Shown: piece after piece, positions 62,128 through 64,000 of the stretch | Numbering within the stretch: the stretch's first letter is position 1 | Layout: each line of letters starts with the position of its first letter | Assembly (NCBI GenBank): GCA_937916465.1 | Contig: CALFTK010000011.1 | Location: 1-64,000 of the forward strand | Direction: 5' to 3' | From: an uncultured Bacteroidales bacterium | GTDB taxonomy: Bacteria > Bacteroidota > Bacteroidia > Bacteroidales > Bacteroidaceae | Length of the DNA stretch: 64,000 bases | Program-made: the position numbers and the translations under genes | Notes under the pieces: generated by a model | The model's input: the letters and a program-made list of their open reading frames with translations, nothing else | Database searches by the model: none | Told to the model about the DNA's origin: nothing

Positions 62128-64000
62128 TTACAATTTTTCGCTCAATTCAAGCCAACGAAGGGTAATTTCATCGGTACGCTCTATAATTTCACCTATTCTT
62201 GCAGAGTGTATCTGCAGTTTGTCAAATGGTAGCGTTCCACTGTTAAGAAGATCTTCCAATTCGCTTTTTTCGTTTTCCAATTGTGCCAATTCAGCTTCAA
62301 TGGATTCCATTTCGCGTTTCTCTTTGTAGGTAAGTTTATCACTTTTCTTACTCTGTGAATTATCTGTTTTGGAAGATTTTTGTATGTTCTTATTGCGTTC
62401 CTCTTCTAACTTTTTTCTCTCTTCAGCCTCTTTCAGTCGTTTCCACTCTATGAAATCGCTGTAGGAAGATGGGAATTGTGTTACTATACCATCACCTTCA
62501 AAAACCAATAGATGATCTACTGTTTTATCCATAAAATAGCGGTCGTGCGATATAATTATTACGCAACCTTTGAATGATGCCAGATACTCTTCCAGTACCT
62601 GTAGAGTGTGAATGTCCAAATCGTTAGTGGGTTCGTCAAGTATCAGGAAATTAGGACTTTGCATCAAAATTGAACACAAATACAGCCGGCGTTTTTCTCC
62701 ACCACTCAGCTTATATACATATTTGTGCTGTGTGGCAGGAGAAAATAGAAATTTCTGTAGGAACTGTCCTGCACTCATCTTTCTGCCATCGTCTAAATTG
62801 ACATGTTCAGCAATGTCGGTAATAACATCTATGACCTTTTCATTTTCGTTAAACTTCAGGCCTTCCTGTGAATAGTAACCAATCTTTAATGTGGTGCCAC
62901 GCTCTATTACACCACTATCTTGTGGTTCTAAACCCAAAAGCATCTTTATAAAAGTGGATTTACCTACACCGTTAGCTCCAACTATACCCAATTTTTCAAA
63001 TTTAGTAAAGATGTAACTGAAATCCTTTAGAATAATTTTGTTGCCGAAACTTTTTGACAGATGCTCTATTTCAAAAATCTTTTTTCCTATATATGACGCC
63101 TTAACATCTAAAACTACATTGTTTTCTATACGTTTATGGCTTAGTCGCTCTTCCAATTCGTAGAACGATTCCTTTCTGTATCTTGCCTTTGTACCTCTGG
63201 CGCATGGCATTCTGCGCATCCAGTCTATTTCAGTTCTGTAAAGGTTTAAATCACTTTCACGTTGCGAAGCTTCTGCTTCCAAACGTTCTTTGCGTTTTTC
63301 AATGTAGTAACTATAGCTTCCGGAATAAGAATATGCTCTTCTGTCATCAATCTCAATTATTCGGTTGCATACTCTGTCTAACAAGTATCGGTCATGAGTA
63401 ACAAGTAGAAGCGTAATGTTACTGCTGCTTAACCAATCTTCCAGCCATTCGGTAATCTCTACGTCAAGATGGTTGGTAGGTTCATCTAAGATTAGTAGGT
63501 CAGGGTTTGAAATTAGTGCGCTTGCCAATGCCACGCGCTTAATCTCTCCACCCGACAGATTATCTACCACGCGGTTAAAATCGGTAATGTTAAGCTGGGT
63601 AAGTATCTGTTTTGCTCTTGTTTCATGATTCCATGCATCGTGGCTGTCCATCATTGAAATGGCATGCTCTATGCGTTTCTGATTGCCTTCGGCCATGGCC
63701 CCTTCATATTCCGATATGATTTGAAGAACCGGCGAACCATTACTGAAACAGGCTTCCAATATGGTTGTGCCTTTTTCAAAAACCGGTGTCTGTTTAAGAT
63801 ATGATATAGTAATGTCGTTACGAAAAATAATAGTGCCGCTATTGTAATCTTCGTTGCCGGCAATAATATTCAACAGTGTGGATTTGCCTATACCATTACG
63901 GGCTATGATACCAACCTTTTCCCCTTCGGCTATATTTATGGTGAGTTTGTCAAAAAGGACTATATCACCAATGGTTTTTGTTAAATTGTCAATTTGCAGA
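62128..64000 (-). CDS. ABC-F family ATPase (Uup-like), N-terminus cut by window edge
   Basis: Soluble protein with two fused ABC ATPase domains and no membrane segment, of the class that acts on ribosomes or DNA repair intermediates. About 624 residues are visible and the frame runs off the right edge; only a few N-terminal residues are probably missing (first visible LQIDNLTKTIGDIVLFDKL). Domain 1 has Walker A IARNGIGKST and signature LSGGEIKRVAL. Domain 2 has VGANGVGKST and LSGGEKRRLYL. A charged C-terminal coiled coil (about the last 100 residues, EAEERKKLEEERNKNIQ onward) fits Uup rather than EttA. The gene is separated from the thiamine operon by the riboswitch promoter. Confidence 0.9.
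   Translation of the reverse strand, partial: LQIDNLTKTIGDIVLFDKLTINIAEGEKVGIIARNGIGKSTLLNIIAGNEDYNSGTIIFRNDITISYLKQTPVFEKGTTILEACFSNGSPVLQIISEYEGAMAEGNQKRIEHAISMMDSHDAWNHETRAKQILTQLNITDFNRVVDNLSGGEIKRVALASALISNPDLLILDEPTNHLDVEITEWLEDWLSSSNITLLLVTHDRYLLDRVCNRIIEIDDRRAYSYSGSYSYYIEKRKERLEAEASQRESDLNLYRTEIDWMRRMPCARGTKARYRKESFYELEERLSHKRIENNVVLDVKASYIGKKIFEIEHLSKSFGNKIILKDFSYIFTKFEKLGIVGANGVGKSTFIKMLLGLEPQDSGVIERGTTLKIGYYSQEGLKFNENEKVIDVITDIAEHVNLDDGRKMSAGQFLQKFLFSPATQHKYVYKLSGGEKRRLYLCSILMQSPNFLILDEPTNDLDIHTLQVLEEYLASFKGCVIIISHDRYFMDKTVDHLLVFEGDGIVTQFPSSYSDFIEWKRLKEAEERKKLEEERNKNIQKSSKTDNSQSKKSDKLTYKEKREMESIEAELAQLENEKSELEDLLNSGTLPFDKLQIHSARIGEIIERTDEITLRWLELSEKL

Overview
The window is a stretch of AT-rich chromosome from a Bacteroidota bacterium, almost certainly order Bacteroidales and probably a carbohydrate-degrading gut or rumen lineage. 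Four things point there. Promoters repeatedly carry the Bacteroidota -7 box TAnnTTTG, several with TTTG about 19-20 bases upstream, and Shine-Dalgarno signals are mostly weak. There is an NQR sodium pump, and family-specific genes (DUF5063, DUF3256, DUF5103 plug protein, PnuT, type B L31). The ftsK-lolA-trxB gene order fits. Secreted xylan enzymes end in type IX secretion-like tails. No rRNA, tRNA, CRISPR array, insertion sequence or phage gene was recognised. Species cannot be named from the sequence.

Layout. 1-9.3 kb, minus strand: serS (cut by the left edge), rplU-rpmA, metF-metH (methionine synthesis with a three-domain MetH) and ftsK-lolA-trxB. 9.4-16.1 kb, plus strand: a dense run of RNA-modification and nuclease genes (DUF5063, DEDD exonuclease, RlmI-like methyltransferase, nucleoside transporter, DUF151 nuclease, rsmE, truA, DUF3256), ending in a broken antitoxin fragment beside rpmE2. 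16.7-23.6 kb: nhaA, fructose-bisphosphate aldolase, a lipoprotein GH31 alpha-xylosidase with a PA14 insert, and xylA. 23.7-28.1 kb, minus strand: glnS-TPR-dedA and a glycosyltransferase. 28.2-36.7 kb: rarA, DUF5103, proS, and a very long tamB-like gene. 36.9-42.8 kb: nqrABCDEF, in which NqrC carries an extra N-terminal rubredoxin-like domain. 43.1-46.4 kb: serC-serA-DUF1015.

46.6-58.5 kb is the accessory highlight, a glucuronoxylan region without SusC/SusD. On the plus strand it runs yigZ, GH2, GH67 alpha-glucuronidase and two different uroporphyrinogen-decarboxylase-superfamily methyltransferases. Converging on these from the minus strand are a GH10 xylanase with carbohydrate-binding modules inserted in its barrel and a CE15 glucuronoyl esterase. 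CE15 and GH67 both act on 4-O-methyl-glucuronic acid side chains. Two methyltransferase-family proteins directly behind GH67 therefore suggest a corrinoid-dependent route for removing the 4-O-methyl group. This is the best candidate here for an undescribed system. It is an inference: no dedicated corrinoid protein is visible in the window.

58.5-64 kb, minus strand: a DUF1573 protein, a thiamine uptake operon (TonB-dependent receptor plus PnuT) headed by a clear TPP riboswitch, and an ABC-F ATPase cut by the right edge.
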